Origin: Massilia horti
GTDB taxonomy: Bacteria; Pseudomonadota; Gammaproteobacteria; Burkholderiales; Burkholderiaceae_D
DNA: 51,655 nt
NCBI RefSeq assembly: GCF_004614195.1
Contig: NZ_SPUM01000137.1
Location: 1 to 51,655 of the forward strand
Direction of reading: 5' to 3'
Shown: one piece after another, positions 9,000 to 17,360 of the stretch
Numbering within the stretch: the first letter of the stretch is position 1
How the letters are laid out: the number at the start of each line of letters is the position of its first letter
Notes under the pieces: model-generated
Database searches by the model: none
What the model was told of the DNA's origin: nothing
The model's input: the letters and a program-made list of their open reading frames with translations, nothing else
Program-made: the position numbers and the translations under genes

Positions 9000-11900
9000 T
9001 CACTCCGGATCCGGTATTTCGTCTTCAGGATCCGGAACCACGGCATTGAGCAGCGCCACCAGCTCAGGAATCTCGCCCACGGTCTTCCACTTGTCGGCCC
9101 TTGGATTCCACTGCATGTTCCAGGCACGCGTGTCCGCATCCACCTCGCCGCGCGCGATCTGCTGCGCGATTTCGCTCATCGAATGCGGCCCACGCTGCAC
9201 GCCGTTCAGGTACAGCCTGTAGCGCACCGGCGAATCGGGCGTGATCCGACGCTCGAGCACCTGCGCCGCGCGCTCGTCGCTGGCCAGGAATTCGGGCCGC
9301 ACGACCAGCTTCTCGACCGGCCGCCCCACCTCCCAGCTGTAGGCATCGCCGGCCGAATCGGGCACCGGCTCGCTCCATTGGTCGATGCTCGCCAGCGCCG
9401 CATCGACCTGCGCCTGCGAAATCGAAGGGTCGAGCGCACGCGCGCGCTCAAACCAAACCTCGAACAGCCTGCGCGCGGTAATGTTCGGCAGCGAGGGCGA
9501 CGGCAGCTGGACGCCAGTCTCGTCGACTTCAAGCCGCGGTTCGTACACGCGCAACTGGTAGTACCGCATCAGCGCCGCCAGCAGCACGAACTGGTGCGCG
9601 CCGATCTGCGCAAGCCTGCTTCTCGCCGCAGCGATCACCTGATCGCGGTAGTACGGTGGCAGGCCGTTGGAGCGGATCGCGAACTCGTTGCCGATCTGGA
9701 GCCATTCGCCCGACCCCGGCTCGACCTCGAACAGGTACTGCCCACGCGGCTGGAATGACGCCTCACGGTCGCCCTGGTCCGGTTTGCGCCGGATGACGCC
9801 GAGCGCGTTCGCCGCAAGGAACCATTCGTAGTCGTCGGCCAACCGGTTGAGTTCATCCATTGAAGGCGAGATCGGATGGCGGAACCGGGTCGAGTCGAAG
9901 TGCAGGTGCGTGGGAATCTTGGGATTCTCGATCTGGTACGACGCACGCCAGGTCGGCAGGCCGCGCAGCACCGTCATCGGATAGCCGGACAATTCGACAT
10001 AGCACACCGCCCTGCCGGGAATGCCGGTGTTGACGATCGAAAGCTGGTCCCCGTGGAAGAAGCCGCTCGGTACCGCGGCCCGGATCTCGGCTTCCATCTT
10101 GCGCCACGCATTGACATCGCCCACGCCAATGAAGGCCTTGAACTGGTCGGCGGCGGGCGTGAACTCGGCCGAGAAGCGCACGTTAATCCAGGGCATGGCG
10201 CTCCGGATCCATTCGCCGAACACGCGATGGCGCTCCGGCTGCGACATCGCCGACAGGCGATCGAGCAGCGGATCGGGCGGCTCCGCACCCGCCTGCCAGT
10301 CACCGGAAAGCTGGGTCTGCGCACGCCGGAACAGCTTGAGCAGCAGGTCCGACCGCAGGCGCTCGTCAGCCAGTTGCGGGAACAGCCGCGCCGAGCCGCC
10401 GAATTCGAGGAGCACCTCTTCGCTCCATGCGGGGACTATGCCAGCCAGCTTGACCTGCTCGGGCAGCACGTCGCTGGCCAGCTTGACGCAGGTGGCGTGC
10501 TCATGGCGCGCATCGGCGCGCAACTGGCCGATGCGCTGGTCGCAAACGGCCAGCATCGCCTGCACGTGGCGCCGCCCTTCCTGGAATTCGCCGGCGATGC
10601 CGCTCCATTGGGCCTGGCCATGTTCGTCAGTCGATTGCGGCTCGCCCAGCCAAGCCGACATTGCGCTCATGACCTCGATCGCCTGCCCCGCGGCCACAGC
10701 CAGCAGGTGAAAACGCAGGTAGTCGGCCACGTCGCGCTTAAGGTGGTTCATCACTTCGCGCGCCTGCGCCTCCTTGCCGAACAGGCGCCCCGCCGCCTGC
10801 GACAGGTTGCTCAGCGATTCCTCCACCTGGCGCGTGCGCAGCGCGTCGCGGATCTCGCGGTAGCGGCGCGCGTTGCGCTCGGCATTGGCCAGGTCGCGCT
10901 GCTGCAGGCGCGCCTTGACCTGCTCCAGCAGCGACAGCACGAACTCGAGGCCACCCTGCTTGCGGTCGTCCAGCAGCGCGAACAGGCGATTGCGCACGCG
11001 CGCCTGCAGCTGGCTGGTCAGCTCAAGGGTGCGCCGCTTGATGCGGTCCTCGCTCGTTTCGGCCGTGGCGCCGGCCTCGCGGATCGCGTCGCGCTCCAGG
11101 TTGGGCAGAAGCTCCGCCACCTTTTCGCGCCACAGCTTCAGATCGTAGCCGGCCAGGATGCGATCGATTTCGAGCTGGACCTTGCTCTCGACCCGTTCCA
11201 GCATCGAGCGATGGTCCTTGTCCATCAAAAGCAGGCGGGTCAGGCCATATTCCTGGAACGGCGTCACGTCCACGGTGCCCTTCTTAAGATCGGGGAATTC
11301 GCCGAACGGGCGCTCGGTCATGTCGAGAAAATCGCGCATGAAGGCGTCGCGCTCCTGGTCGCCGGCGCGCCGGGCGGCAGCGCCGTCCGTGCCAGCCAAC
11401 CCGAAGAAGTCCTTGACCATCAGCGCGGCCAGCTCGTAGGCGCGGATGTCGTCGTGCAGGCTTTGCTGGGTGTCGAGCACCGCGTTGCCGAAGGCAGAGT
11501 AGACCTTGGAGAACGACAGGCGCATGTCGCCGAAGCGCTGCTCCGGCACCTTCGGGTTGTACGGCCCGAGCTTGTGCTGCTGCTGGTTGACCGCCACTGA
11601 GCGCTTGCGGTTGGCGAAGTCGGCGGAGGCGAAGTCCTCGAACAGCGTGTCGGCGACCATCTGGTACACGTCCTTTACGTCGAGCGTGGCCTTGTTGGCG
11701 ATGTTGGCCGTGTCGACGAAATAGACGTCGTCGAACGGCGCGCCGCGCCCCACCACGCTGTCCGGGTCCATCCAGCGCACCTGCGCGTTCATGTCGCGCA
11801 TCGTGGTTTCCAGCTCCATCAGCGTTGCGTAGGCGTTCGCTTCGGTGCGCTCCTTGTTCGCCCATGCAAAGCCCGATGGCATGAACAGCACGAGATCGAC

Positions 11901-12605
11901 CTGGCTGTCCGACACTTCCTGGCGCGCGATCGCTTTCGACAGCCAGCCCAGGTCGATCACGCTACCGGCGCCGGTGCCGCCGGCACAGGAAGCGATGACG
12001 ACGATCCTGAACCGGGACGTGTCGACCTGCAGCCCGAGCCGCTTATCGTTCGCCTTGCGTTCGATGCCTGCGTTACTGCTCAAGAAATTCAGCGCACCCT
12101 TGATGCGGCCGCGCAGCTTGGGATATTTGTCGAACAGGTAGAGCCGCCCCAGCGCACGCACCTGGCCCGCGCCCTTGGACGGGTCGATGCCGAGCGAGCG
12201 CAGTCTTTTCGGCCGTAGCGGCATCCAGCTTTCGATCAGCGGAAAGCGCGCCAGGCTGTCGTCGGATTCGTGGTACTGCTGCAGGTCGATCGGCTCGACC
12301 AGCCGCTCCTCATCCGTGAGCTTGACCAGCTCGTACCACGGGTCGGTCCGCTGCGACTTGCCGTTATCGATGACCGCATCGCCGTCCAGATCGAAGTGCA
12401 GGAAGCGTGCCACCGGAAAGTCGGCGATCGATTCAACGCGGGTCGGATGGTGGCGGTTCCACACCGCCGAGAGGATGCGGCGCCGGATGCGCATCATCAC
12501 TTCCATGCCGGTGCCGCCAGCGCCGATGAACAGCGTCGGCCGCAGGTCGACCTTCAGTTCAGCCGTTTTTTTGCCGAAGCTGGCGGGGGTGGAAAAATCT
12601 GCCAT
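9000..12605 (-). CDS. Tubulin/FtsZ-like protein with C-terminal GYF_2 domain
   Basis: This 1201-residue protein carries a divergent tubulin-superfamily GTPase fold. GAGGTGMEV (28-36) is the first nucleotide loop and SCAGGTGAGS (206-215) corresponds to the GGGTGTG tubulin signature, followed by FMPSGFAW. It resembles the Pfam 'tubulin-like' family (Tubulin_2), far longer than FtsZ. A charged coiled-coil region spans about 520-600. The last 75 residues form a GYF_2 (DUF4339) domain with the pattern Y.LYLNGVQRGP...G...AWN...W. FtsZ-like families of this kind were predicted by Makarova and Koonin to act in membrane remodelling, with vWA proteins nearby; a vWA-like membrane protein is two genes upstream here. 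AAAGGCAG precedes the ATG. The partner proteins and the cellular role are unknown. Confidence 0.85.
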   Translation of the reverse strand: MADFSTPASFGKKTAELKVDLRPTLFIGAGGTGMEVMMRIRRRILSAVWNRHHPTRVESIADFPVARFLHFDLDGDAVIDNGKSQRTDPWYELVKLTDEERLVEPIDLQQYHESDDSLARFPLIESWMPLRPKRLRSLGIDPSKGAGQVRALGRLYLFDKYPKLRGRIKGALNFLSSNAGIERKANDKRLGLQVDTSRFRIVVIASCAGGTGAGSVIDLGWLSKAIARQEVSDSQVDLVLFMPSGFAWANKERTEANAYATLMELETTMRDMNAQVRWMDPDSVVGRGAPFDDVYFVDTANIANKATLDVKDVYQMVADTLFEDFASADFANRKRSVAVNQQQHKLGPYNPKVPEQRFGDMRLSFSKVYSAFGNAVLDTQQSLHDDIRAYELAALMVKDFFGLAGTDGAAARRAGDQERDAFMRDFLDMTERPFGEFPDLKKGTVDVTPFQEYGLTRLLLMDKDHRSMLERVESKVQLEIDRILAGYDLKLWREKVAELLPNLERDAIREAGATAETSEDRIKRRTLELTSQLQARVRNRLFALLDDRKQGGLEFVLSLLEQVKARLQQRDLANAERNARRYREIRDALRTRQVEESLSNLSQAAGRLFGKEAQAREVMNHLKRDVADYLRFHLLAVAAGQAIEVMSAMSAWLGEPQSTDEHGQAQWSGIAGEFQEGRRHVQAMLAVCDQRIGQLRADARHEHATCVKLASDVLPEQVKLAGIVPAWSEEVLLEFGGSARLFPQLADERLRSDLLLKLFRRAQTQLSGDWQAGAEPPDPLLDRLSAMSQPERHRVFGEWIRSAMPWINVRFSAEFTPAADQFKAFIGVGDVNAWRKMEAEIRAAVPSGFFHGDQLSIVNTGIPGRAVCYVELSGYPMTVLRGLPTWRASYQIENPKIPTHLHFDSTRFRHPISPSMDELNRLADDYEWFLAANALGVIRRKPDQGDREASFQPRGQYLFEVEPGSGEWLQIGNEFAIRSNGLPPYYRDQVIAAARSRLAQIGAHQFVLLAALMRYYQLRVYEPRLEVDETGVQLPSPSLPNITARRLFEVWFERARALDPSISQAQVDAALASIDQWSEPVPDSAGDAYSWEVGRPVEKLVVRPEFLASDERAAQVLERRITPDSPVRYRLYLNGVQRGPHSMSEIAQQIARGEVDADTRAWNMQWNPRADKWKTVGEIPELVALLNAVVPDPEDEIPDPE

Positions 12606-12625
12606 GTTCTGCCTTTCGTCGTCGA

Positions 12626-13087
12626 TTATCTGCGTCCGATGAACAGCGCCGCCATCAGCGCCACAATGCCGACCGCGACCAGCGGCGCGGTCACGGCGAA
12701 GGTCAAGAATTTGCCGGCGTTGATCATCGCGAGGACCGCCGCCGCCGACATGAAGCCAAGGCCGACGAACAGCAGCCAGCCCGCGCTGCCGGCAGAGGAC
12801 GGCGACACGCGGCGCACGACCAGGTGGTGTACGTAGGCGTTACGCGCAAAAAAATAAATGACCAGCAGGACCAGGAAGGCCGTCGCGCCGATCGCCAGGT
12901 CGCGGGCCGACGTATCGGTGGCCGGGTTGAGCGCCAGGCTTGGCGGGGACGCGACCTCGATCGGCTCATGCGCCGTCGGCGGTGTGGTCTGGGGCAGCGG
13001 GTCGTTCGGCTTGGCCGCCTCGGACGGTAGTTTGAAACCGGGATCGGCCGGGCTGCTCGAGGTTGGTGCCTGCGTGGTCTTTTGCAT
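12626..13087 (-). CDS. Small three-helix membrane protein of the tubulin-like operon
   Basis: This 153-residue protein has a Pro/Ser/Thr-rich cytosolic-type N-terminus (about 1-60). Three hydrophobic segments follow: around IGATAFLVLLVIYFFA, GWLLFVGLGFMSAAAVLAMI and FAVTAPLVAVGIVALMAALF. It ends in IGRR. No family is recognised. AAGGGGAT precedes the ATG. It lies 17 bases after the vWA-like gene and 20 bases before the tubulin-like gene, so it is an operon member. A membrane anchor or scaffold role is a guess from topology alone. Confidence 0.75.
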   Translation of the reverse strand: MQKTTQAPTSSSPADPGFKLPSEAAKPNDPLPQTTPPTAHEPIEVASPPSLALNPATDTSARDLAIGATAFLVLLVIYFFARNAYVHHLVVRRVSPSSAGSAGWLLFVGLGFMSAAAVLAMINAGKFLTFAVTAPLVAVGIVALMAALFIGRR

Positions 13088-13104
13088 TTTTTATCCCCTT
13101 GGGT

Positions 13105-14595
13105 TCAACGGCCACCAAGGTGCACTTGGGCGCCTTCGCGTAGGTCAGTCAGATGGTGGCCAAACAGTGTGGTTTTGAGCTGGGCGACCTGGTTGCCCGC
13201 GTTGTCGAAAATTGGCTGGGTGGTGCCGGGGCGCGCGTGCAGCATGCGCACCTCGTCCCCGACGGTCACCCGCACCTTGCGCGGACGGGCAAACGCGTAG
13301 GCCGCGACAGCCGCGGCAAGCAGCGCCAGCAAACTGGCCCCGCCGATCAGCAGCAGCGGCTGGAGCGGGTAATGCATTCGTACTTCGATCGGCAGCATCG
13401 CATGGGACTCCTTGATTCGGTCCGGGGGCACAAAAATCTCCGGCAGCGGATCGCCCGGGAACAGCTGCTCCATCCGCTCGCGAAAGGCACGCGACAGTTC
13501 GAGCTTCTGGCCGGCCAGGTGCAGTTCGATCCGCCCGGGCAGCACGTAGGCCGAGCCTGCGGACTTGAGCGCTGCAATCGACCACCGCGCAGGAATGTGC
13601 GCGACCGGCAGCCGCATGGTGGAAGCCAGCGGTTCGGGCACGCCGGGCGCGAGCGACCTCACCTCGCCGCTGCCGAGGGTGATCGGCAGGCTTTCGCCGG
13701 CCAGCAGCGAACGCGCGCTGATCGACGCGCCCGCGATCGTGTACGGGTAAATCGTGTTCTCGAGGTACCAGCCGATCCTCGCCGCAGGTGCGCGCGCCTG
13801 TGGATCGACGTCGGCGCGCAACAGGCCGCCCTGCGCCATCGAAAACGACACGCCGGGCGAATCGTCCACGCGGCGCGGGACCAAGCGCACGGTGTCGCGG
13901 TCGAGGGGCTTCAACCGGGCCGGCGGTTCGGTGATCACCTGCCCCACGCGGCCCGCCGCCAGCATCTGATCGAGCGCGCGTGCGCCCTGCTGCCCGACCC
14001 CGAACGCATACACCATCAGCCCGTTGGCATGGTAGTGCGCGCCCTGCACCGGCATCCTCAAAGGGAACGCGAGCGCCTTGTCGATCGAACCGCCCTGATG
14101 GATCAGCTCATAGAATTCGCGATTGCGCGTGGCCGTCGCCTGGTCGTTGTTCGGGCTGTTACGGTTGTTCGTGACCAGCCAGATAATGCCGGGCTTGCCC
14201 GCCAGCGCCGTGTTGATCGCCGCGCCGAGCGCCTCACCCAGGTCGGTATCGGCCAGCGCGCTGCTGCCCGGCTTGCGTGCGACTTCCAGTCTGTCCAGCG
14301 CTCCCGACACCTGTTGTCGCAGCGCCGGTTCCGCCTTCACCGACAGCAGCCCCCGTGGCGAGGGCGCGCCCGGCAGCGCCTGGTTGAATGCGGCGAGCAC
14401 CACCGGATCGCCCGGCTGCGCCGCCGCCACCACCAGTTCCGTCACCAGCGGTTTGAACTGCGAACGCGCGTCGCTGTAGAACGGCTCCATCCAGCCAGAG
14501 TTCTGGACCAGGAACACCTGCGGGATCGCGAACGTTGACGCTCCAGTGCACAGCAGCGCGGCGCCAGCCACGGTGCGAACGAATGCGCGGATCAC
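13105..14595 (-). CDS. Membrane-anchored vWA-like protein with degenerate MIDAS
   Basis: This 496-residue protein begins with a signal peptide (about 1-23). A Rossmann-like domain follows: FLVQNSGWMEPFYSD occupies the place of the vWA DxSxS loop, TDLGEAL the metal-binding Thr, and GIIWLVTNN the following strand. The MIDAS Asp is Gln and the second Ser is Trp, so metal binding is doubtful. A membrane helix (about 417-441, LLLIGGASLLALLAAAVAA) is followed by a roughly 55-residue cytosolic beta-rich tail. The bulk of the protein is therefore periplasmic. The GTG start overlaps the stop of the upstream gene (GTGA). vWA proteins accompany the FtsZ-like membrane-remodelling families described in the literature, which fits this context. 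The exact family is unknown. Confidence 0.75.
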   Translation of the reverse strand: MIRAFVRTVAGAALLCTGASTFAIPQVFLVQNSGWMEPFYSDARSQFKPLVTELVVAAAQPGDPVVLAAFNQALPGAPSPRGLLSVKAEPALRQQVSGALDRLEVARKPGSSALADTDLGEALGAAINTALAGKPGIIWLVTNNRNSPNNDQATATRNREFYELIHQGGSIDKALAFPLRMPVQGAHYHANGLMVYAFGVGQQGARALDQMLAAGRVGQVITEPPARLKPLDRDTVRLVPRRVDDSPGVSFSMAQGGLLRADVDPQARAPAARIGWYLENTIYPYTIAGASISARSLLAGESLPITLGSGEVRSLAPGVPEPLASTMRLPVAHIPARWSIAALKSAGSAYVLPGRIELHLAGQKLELSRAFRERMEQLFPGDPLPEIFVPPDRIKESHAMLPIEVRMHYPLQPLLLIGGASLLALLAAAVAAYAFARPRKVRVTVGDEVRMLHARPGTTQPIFDNAGNQVAQLKTTLFGHHLTDLREGAQVHLGGR

Positions 14596-16070
14596 GACAG
14601 CTCTTCCAGACGCCAGCCGCGGATCTGGTTCCAGTCAGGGTGATGCAGCCACAAGATGCTGTCGTACACGAAAGGGACGCATTCGAGCGGCCGTGACAGG
14701 CGCGCGACCTCGTCCAGGATCACGTTGCGCCTGCCGATCCATTCAATTGTGGTGCGGGCGATGACACGGTCGGCCAACGCATCCTCCGCGCGGCCGGTGT
14801 ATTTGTGAAAGCGCAGCACCAGCCCGCTCGGCTGGCTGCGGTCGCTGTTAAAGCCGCGCAGCAGCGGCTGCACCAGCGATTCGTCCTCTTGCTGGTCCTC
14901 GACCTGTTCTCCGGACCACGGCTCGTCGACCACCGGATGCCCACGCCTGTACAACAGATTGGCAAAGCCCAGGCGCGCACCATCGATCGGCTCACGCTGC
15001 GGGCGGTCCGCGCCCAGTTCCAGGAACGAATAGGCCAGGCCATCGTGCCCGATGTGCCACAAGCGGCCGTCGCGGCTCTGCGTCGGACCGCCGAACGACA
15101 GGCGCGGCTGCCAGCCCTGCGGCCAGGGCATGAAGCGCGGCGCCTCGCCGGGACGCCATACAAGCTGGCCCTGCTCGTGCAGCCAGAACAGGCGGCCGTC
15201 GTAGCCGAAAGGTTGCGTCCACCCTGCCGCAGGCACATCGCCACAGTCGTAGCCCTGGCGCTCCGAATCATCGCTGCGCGCACTCCACAACCAAACGCCC
15301 TGCCCATCCTGATACAGGCAGGCGATATGGCTGCGCATCTGCCCCGGCGCGGCCACGATCCGGCCCTCGAGCACGGGTTCGGTGCGAAAGCTTTCGTTGA
15401 CCGGGTTAACCCACAGCCGCCGCAGGCCGCACGCGGTCGGCACGATCGCGACCTCGCCGCGCTGGGGATGGAACGCCGGCAGCCATGCGTAGCCCGACTC
15501 GGTGAACACCAGGTCATCGTCCGCGCCTTCGGGCGCCATCACGTGCCACAGCTGCGCCATCGGATCCCAGTACTGCAGCACGCCGCGTGTGAACGCCAGC
15601 GCCAGCAGCCGCTGCACGGGAAAGCCGTAACCGGCTGCGGCAAACACGCAGTGAGCATTCGGCGGCACCCGCATCGCAACATCAAAACGGCCCACATGCG
15701 GCACGCTCTGGCGTTGTTCGAGGCTGTCGGCAAGTGGCACCGAGGTCACCGGCAGGCCGTGCGGCACGTGGCGCGGCAGGAAAAGATCCGAGTGTGGACC
15801 CCACCAGTCGGCCGGAGTGGAATGCGCGGTCATCCGGTCCAGCGGACGACCGCAATTGGGGCAGAACGCAAAACCTTCGGGATAGACCGGCGCGCAATCG
15901 CACGACGTGGGCAAGGAAGCGCCGAGCAGGCGGGCGACATCGGGCAGGCGGCCGCGCGCCTGGGCATGCCGGTCAATCCGGCCCAGCCCTTCGCTCGCCA
16001 GCAGTTCGAACTGCCCGCTGTGCTCATCCTCCAGCCAGACGCTGGCCGGTGTTTCCCATCGGTATGCCAT
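14592..16070 (-). CDS. Zinc-ribbon protein with beta-propeller-like body (first gene of the tubulin-like operon)
   Basis: This 492-residue soluble protein has a central-N-terminal zinc ribbon (CDCAPVYPEGFAFCPNCG, C57, C59, C69, C72). The remaining 390 residues are Trp- and Gly-rich blocks that look like beta-propeller blades: LQYWDPMAQLWHV, GRLFWLHEQGQLVW and GRLWHIGHDGLAYS. No enzyme motif or membrane helix is visible. GGAG precedes the ATG and its stop overlaps the start of the vWA-like gene by four bases. It leads the five-gene operon and is divergent from the M29-like gene. It may be an adaptor or sensor for the assembly encoded downstream; that is inferred from domain types. Confidence 0.75.
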   Translation of the reverse strand: MAYRWETPASVWLEDEHSGQFELLASEGLGRIDRHAQARGRLPDVARLLGASLPTSCDCAPVYPEGFAFCPNCGRPLDRMTAHSTPADWWGPHSDLFLPRHVPHGLPVTSVPLADSLEQRQSVPHVGRFDVAMRVPPNAHCVFAAAGYGFPVQRLLALAFTRGVLQYWDPMAQLWHVMAPEGADDDLVFTESGYAWLPAFHPQRGEVAIVPTACGLRRLWVNPVNESFRTEPVLEGRIVAAPGQMRSHIACLYQDGQGVWLWSARSDDSERQGYDCGDVPAAGWTQPFGYDGRLFWLHEQGQLVWRPGEAPRFMPWPQGWQPRLSFGGPTQSRDGRLWHIGHDGLAYSFLELGADRPQREPIDGARLGFANLLYRRGHPVVDEPWSGEQVEDQQEDESLVQPLLRGFNSDRSQPSGLVLRFHKYTGRAEDALADRVIARTTIEWIGRRNVILDEVARLSRPLECVPFVYDSILWLHHPDWNQIRGWRLEELS

Positions 16071-16248
16071 TGCGCTCCGCCGTTGATGTCGAAAAACGCG
16101 ACCCAGCCCGTCTCAACAGGGGCCGTGTTGCCAGTCGCATCATAGCGCCGCTGTTTTGCGTATGGCGCGCTGTACAAGAGGTAGCGCAAGGCGAGCCTTC
16201 ACGGATCAACAGGCGAGCCAATCAAGGGAACTTTCCGGCGCACCTACG

Positions 16249-16254
16249 TATAAT
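16249..16254 (+). promoter_or_regulatory. Candidate -10 box for the M29-like gene
   Basis: TATAAT is preceded by CTACG and lies 30 bases upstream of the ATG at 16284, a good distance for a short leader. The -35 region is weak. It lies in the 213-base divergent gap, which must also hold the promoter of the tubulin-like operon; no convincing minus-strand promoter was found. Confidence 0.4.
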
Positions 16255-16283
16255 GTCGGGCTCAACGAACGACAAATTTCCCC

Positions 16284-17345
16284 ATGTCATTGCTCGCTCA
16301 GCCTGTTCCAGAACTGTCGCCCGACCTGCCCGCGCACGCGGTCGACGAGGCGGAAAAGCACCTGCGCGACGTGCTGAACATCGCGATCGAACATGGTCCG
16401 TCTCATGCTGCTCTTGTTGTTTATGACAGCCGCACGGGCTTGTCGCGCGCGCTGACCGAAGCTTACCGGCGCAACCTGCCCGGCGCCGACTTCATCGACT
16501 TCGACAGCATGGCGCCGGACGACGTACTGGCCGCGTTCAAGCGCATGGCGCCGAAGGATCTCGTGGTGCTGGTCCAGTCGACCAACTTCCGGCTTGAGGC
16601 GTTCCGGATTCGGGTGGAGCTGTTCAAGCTTGGCCTGAAGGTGATCGAACACGTGCACCTGTCGCGCATGCCCGGTGCCCAGTCCGAGCATTACATCGAG
16701 GCGCTGTCCTACGATCCCGCCTACTTCCGCGGCGTTGGCAAGGCACTCAAGGCGCGCATCGACGCGGCGCCTTCTGGCCGCGTGTGCGGCGGCGGCGAAG
16801 AGCTTGTGTTTGCCTCGCCGTTCGAGCCGGCCAAGCTGAACGTGGGCGACTACAGCGAGATGAACAACGTCGGCGGCCAGTTCCCGATCGGCGAGGTGTT
16901 CACCGAGGCGCTGGACCTTGAGGCGGTCAACGGCCGCGTGCAGGTGCATGTGTTCGGCGACACCTCGTACCATACGAACCGGCCCGAAAAACCGGTCACG
17001 CTGGTGATCGAGCGCGGGCGCGTGGTGGACGCGATCGACGCCACGCCGGAATTCCAGCAGGTGCTCGACATCATCCGCCGCGACGAAGGCGAGGTGTGGG
17101 TGCGCGAACTGGGCCTCGGCATGAACCGCGCCTTCACGCGCGAACGCCGGGTGGACGACATCGGCACCTACGAGCGCATGTGCGGCATTCACCTGTCGCT
17201 CGGCGCCAAGCATGGCGTGTATCCCAAGCCAGGCTTCAAGCGCAAGGACGCGCGCTACCACATCGACGTGTTTGCAGTGACGGATGCGGTGTATCTGGGC
17301 GATGAACGCGTCTACGAGAACGGGGCCTGGACGGTGACAGACTAA
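16284..17345 (+). CDS. M29-like aminopeptidase family protein
   Basis: This 353-residue protein resembles the thermophilic-type metalloaminopeptidases of family M29 (AmpS/PepS). Motifs in order are GGQFPIGEVFTEAL (first metal Glu, about 208), VRELGLGMN (second Glu, about 275), YERMCGIHLSLG (Glu and His, about 295) and ARYHIDVF (the final His-x-Asp pair). It is shorter than classical M29 enzymes (about 410 residues) because the N-terminal domain is reduced. Cytoplasmic release of N-terminal residues from peptides is expected. The gene is followed after 15 bases by the Lgt-like gene. The family is identified from motifs; activity and peptide preference are unknown. Confidence 0.72.
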   Translation: MSLLAQPVPELSPDLPAHAVDEAEKHLRDVLNIAIEHGPSHAALVVYDSRTGLSRALTEAYRRNLPGADFIDFDSMAPDDVLAAFKRMAPKDLVVLVQSTNFRLEAFRIRVELFKLGLKVIEHVHLSRMPGAQSEHYIEALSYDPAYFRGVGKALKARIDAAPSGRVCGGGEELVFASPFEPAKLNVGDYSEMNNVGGQFPIGEVFTEALDLEAVNGRVQVHVFGDTSYHTNRPEKPVTLVIERGRVVDAIDATPEFQQVLDIIRRDEGEVWVRELGLGMNRAFTRERRVDDIGTYERMCGIHLSLGAKHGVYPKPGFKRKDARYHIDVFAVTDAVYLGDERVYENGAWTVTD

Positions 17346-17360
17346 AACGAGCGAGCGGCC

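Noticed and set aside
9000..12605. The tubulin-like gene as the housekeeping ftsZ or a plasmid tubZ
   Set aside because: It is far too long, has divergent loops and a GYF_2 tail, and lies among vWA-like and zinc-ribbon genes rather than dcw or partition genes.
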